From: Streptomyces sp. Edi2
GTDB lineage: Bacteria; Actinomycetota; Actinomycetes; Streptomycetales; Streptomycetaceae
Assembly: GCF_040253635.1 (NCBI RefSeq)
Contig: NZ_JBEJGX010000003.1
Location: 992,001 to 1,056,000, forward strand
DNA: 64,000 nt
Direction: 5' to 3'
In this document: one piece after another, positions 61,739 through 64,000 of the stretch
Position numbering within the stretch: position 1 is the first letter of the stretch
Layout of the letters: each line of letters starts with the position of its first letter
Position numbers and translations under genes: made by a program
Notes under the pieces: model-generated
Database searches by the model: none
The model's input: the letters and a program-made list of their open reading frames with translations, nothing else
What the model was told of the DNA's origin: nothing

Positions 61739-64000
61739 GTGTCGTTGATGCTGCCGGACGCACTTGAGTGGGTCCTGGAAATGCTGGGGTTCAACTGGCC
61801 CACGGCGGACGAAGACAAGTTGATGGACTCCGCCCAGAAGTGGCGGGACTTCGCGTCCGGGGTGGAAGATCTCCACTTCCAGGGCGTCAAGGCGGCCGGC
61901 GATGTGACGTCGCAGAATTCCGGCGACTCCATCGACGGTTTCCACACCACATGGGAGAAATTCGCGGGCGGCTCGGGCTACTTCGCCGACGCCCGTAGTG
62001 CCGCGAATGCCATCGCCACCGCTCTCGACGCCGCGGCCGGACTCGTCATCGGGATGAAAGTCGCGGTGATCACGCAGTTGGCGATCCTCGCCGCGGAAAT
62101 CATCGCGGCTCAAGCAGCAGCACCCTTCACCTTCGGGTTGTCCGAGGCAGCGGCCGTGGCGGCGACCGCCGCGACCCGGGCAATCGCGCGGAAGATCATC
62201 AAGGAGGTCGCCAAGCAACTGCTCGACGCGGCTCTGGAGACGGCAAAGGAACCCGCCGTCTCGGCGCTGCAGGCCATGATCTCGGACGTCATCGCGCAGT
62301 CCGTGAACATGAACTTCGATGCGCAGAACGGCTTCGACGTCGGCCGTACGGTGAAGAAGGGCGCCGAGGAGGGCGTCAACGCACTCAAGAACTCCGGCCA
62401 GACGTTCGCCGAGTCGCTGCGTGACGGTGCGGGCGCCAAGGCCGGGCATCACGTACGCAACGGGATGGAATCGGCGGCGGGGCACGGCTCCGACGCGGAT
62501 TCCGGGCACGATTCCGCCCCAGATACGGGCGGAGAGTCCGGTAAGGGGTTGTCCGGGGGTAACGGCAGTGAGACCAGTAGCGGTGCCGACAGCGGTGGTT
62601 CGGGGGCGGACTCCTCTTCTGGGGGATCCTCGTCCTCCTCGGCTTCGTCCTCCTCGGGGGCGTCGGGCAACGCTTCCGGGGGTGCTCGGGGTGACGCTCC
62701 GGGTGGTGACGGGTCGTCCAGTGGTGGCGCTTCACATCGTGGCGGTTCGGGCGGCGACAACTCCGGTGGCGACACCGGTGTCTCGGCCAACTCGGCCTCC
62801 AGTAACCCTGGTTCTCCGTCCACCGCTCACGGCGGCCCCGCTCCCGATGGCGGTCATTCCCCGGACGGCGGCGGTCGGTCCGGACCTTCGCATGCGGACT
62901 CCCCGTCTCCGGACCGGCTGACTCCGTTCGACGCGGGGTACCACGCATCGCAGAGCGGCGGCGACGCACCGTCGGGCTCTGCTGCCGACTCCACGCAGCC
63001 GTCGTCCACGCCGTCGACGTCTTCGTCCTCGTCCTCGTCCTCGGCGTCCCCGTTCTCGGCATCCTCGCCTTCGACCTCCCCCGACTTGGGCTCCTCCTCC
63101 CCCGACGCGGGCTCCTCCCCCGACGCCGGGCCGTCGCGGCCGGACTCCGGGACGGGGGCGGACTCCGGCGCGGGGCCATCCCCGGACCAGGATGCCCGTG
63201 CCGACGTGGGCGGTACGCCGGACGGCGGCTCGCCTCAGGGCAGCACCCCGGCCGCACCGGAGCCTGCGCACGCCGACGCCCCATCCCCCCAAGGGCCTGA
63301 CACCACCTCCGATTCACAGCGGGACACCACACGGGACACGAGACCCGACACCGCACCCGACTCCACACGGGACCACACGCCTGCGCCCGATCGATCCCCG
63401 GACTCGGGAAACCGGCCGGAAGCGCACGTCCCCTCTCCCTCGCCCGCACCCGACAACACCCCCACATCGGCGGACTCCACCCCTTCGCCGGCGCAGAACC
63501 ACAGCGGCAACAGCGGCAACAGCGGCGACAACGGAAACGGCGACAACGAGACCAGAGGCGGAAGCGGAAGCGACACCGGCACCGGCACCGGCACCGGCAC
63601 CGGAAATGGGAGCGGAAGCCGGGTCGGGATGCCTTCGGCCGCCCCTATGCCTCATGCGGCTTCGTCGAGCCCCTCGCCCGCTTCCTCGTCGTACGGCTCG
63701 CCTCAGCAGCACAGTCCTCACCAGCCACACGATGACAGCGACGTCACCATGGAAAGGGACAGTGCGACCACCCTCGCGCCGCCCCCCTCCGCTGTGCCGA
63801 ACACGTCGCAGTCCGCCGGCGATTCGTCCCCCTCCCAGACCCCGCCCACCCCCGCGGCTGCCACCGCGCCGCCCGGTGTGGCCACGGGCGGCGGCCCCGT
63901 GCCCACCCCAAGTGCCCCCGCCGGAACCCACGCTCCATCGGACACTCGGCCCACCCCTGCGCCCCCGCGCTCCACACCGGCCGATCACGGCACCCAGCAC
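61739..64000 (+). CDS. Long CpnT-like WXG100-headed secreted protein, 3' end outside window
   Basis: From GTG 61739 (AAGGGGA at 61723) the frame is open for 754 codons to the window edge. The N-terminal LPDALEWVLEMLGFNWPTAD then KLMDSAQKWRDFASGVEDL is the CpnT/WXG100_2-type head (1-110); a helical hydrophobic stretch follows (GMKVAVITQLAILAAEIIAA, AAAVAATAATRAIARKIIKE). From about residue 240 on it is low-complexity Gly/Ser/Asp/Pro, a linker typical of polymorphic toxins. The toxin domain would lie beyond the window. Confidence 0.85.
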   Translation, partial: MSLMLPDALEWVLEMLGFNWPTADEDKLMDSAQKWRDFASGVEDLHFQGVKAAGDVTSQNSGDSIDGFHTTWEKFAGGSGYFADARSAANAIATALDAAAGLVIGMKVAVITQLAILAAEIIAAQAAAPFTFGLSEAAAVAATAATRAIARKIIKEVAKQLLDAALETAKEPAVSALQAMISDVIAQSVNMNFDAQNGFDVGRTVKKGAEEGVNALKNSGQTFAESLRDGAGAKAGHHVRNGMESAAGHGSDADSGHDSAPDTGGESGKGLSGGNGSETSSGADSGGSGADSSSGGSSSSSASSSSGASGNASGGARGDAPGGDGSSSGGASHRGGSGGDNSGGDTGVSANSASSNPGSPSTAHGGPAPDGGHSPDGGGRSGPSHADSPSPDRLTPFDAGYHASQSGGDAPSGSAADSTQPSSTPSTSSSSSSSSASPFSASSPSTSPDLGSSSPDAGSSPDAGPSRPDSGTGADSGAGPSPDQDARADVGGTPDGGSPQGSTPAAPEPAHADAPSPQGPDTTSDSQRDTTRDTRPDTAPDSTRDHTPAPDRSPDSGNRPEAHVPSPSPAPDNTPTSADSTPSPAQNHSGNSGNSGDNGNGDNETRGGSGSDTGTGTGTGTGNGSGSRVGMPSAAPMPHAASSSPSPASSSYGSPQQHSPHQPHDDSDVTMERDSATTLAPPPSAVPNTSQSAGDSSPSQTPPTPAAATAPPGVATGGGPVPTPSAPAGTHAPSDTRPTPAPPRSTPADHGTQH

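Overview
The window is high-GC DNA (mostly about 70% G+C) with many GTG/TTG starts, TTA-containing regulatory and metabolic genes, several TetR/LysR/AraC/HxlR/XRE regulators, actinobacterial WXG100-type secretion genes and typical Streptomyces integrase families. It reads as an accessory, probably chromosome-arm, segment of a Streptomyces or close relative. No rRNA, tRNA, CRISPR array or replication origin was recognised.

Layout. 1-14.3 kb: divergent regulator/enzyme pairs (HxlR + NmrA-like reductase; LysR + DapA-like aldolase), a secreted HAF-like protein, an aromatic-degradation-like group (XRE regulator, SDR, AraC regulator, extradiol dioxygenase, FAD monooxygenase), then an XRE-cupin regulator facing a methyltransferase and a decaying DinB gene. 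14.3-18.8 kb: gene debris (transposase, sigma factor, phosphate transporter fragments) mixed with small secreted or membrane proteins and a tiny RGG-repeat protein. 19-28 kb: a BRCT-WD40-like protein and broken tyrosine-recombinase genes, including a recombinase/HTH/recombinase operon whose 3' end is duplicated on the far side of a two-gene cargo (quinone oxidoreductase + AraC regulator); a TetR/SDR pair with a large operator also lies here. 28-38 kb: a TetR regulator with tetO-like operators facing an FAD monooxygenase, a Tn3 transposase relic, an F420-type nitroreductase, GNAT, DAO-type oxidase, MazG-like, tautomerase-like and leucine-rich-repeat-variant proteins. 38-46 kb: a TetR/VC0807/FAD-monooxygenase operon (last gene broken), a second TetR facing an MFS exporter under a probable iron box, then an EF-hand protein coupled to an acyl-CoA oxidase-like enzyme. 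48-50 kb: an ECF sigma factor with its YCII partner.

50.4-64 kb is the most interesting part. It holds a WXG100-like protein, a WXG-bearing protein with a C-terminal clan-CA (calpain/papain-like) cysteine-protease domain, and immediately downstream a chagasin (I42)-like lipoprotein, the fold that inhibits such proteases. After an EamA/LysR/SDR interruption comes a second module: a P-loop (STAND-like) ATPase, a membrane-anchored periplasmic-binding-protein-like receptor with no permease, another WXG100-like protein and a very long CpnT-type secreted protein that runs off the window. I read these as type VII-secretion effector loci, the first with a cognate lipoprotein inhibitor as its immunity factor.

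Recurring oddities are 6-24 bp tandem repeats at gene 3' ends or inside genes, single-base frameshifts in or near short homopolymers, TTA (bldA-dependent) codons in at least five genes, and unusually clear regulatory dyads between divergent gene pairs.
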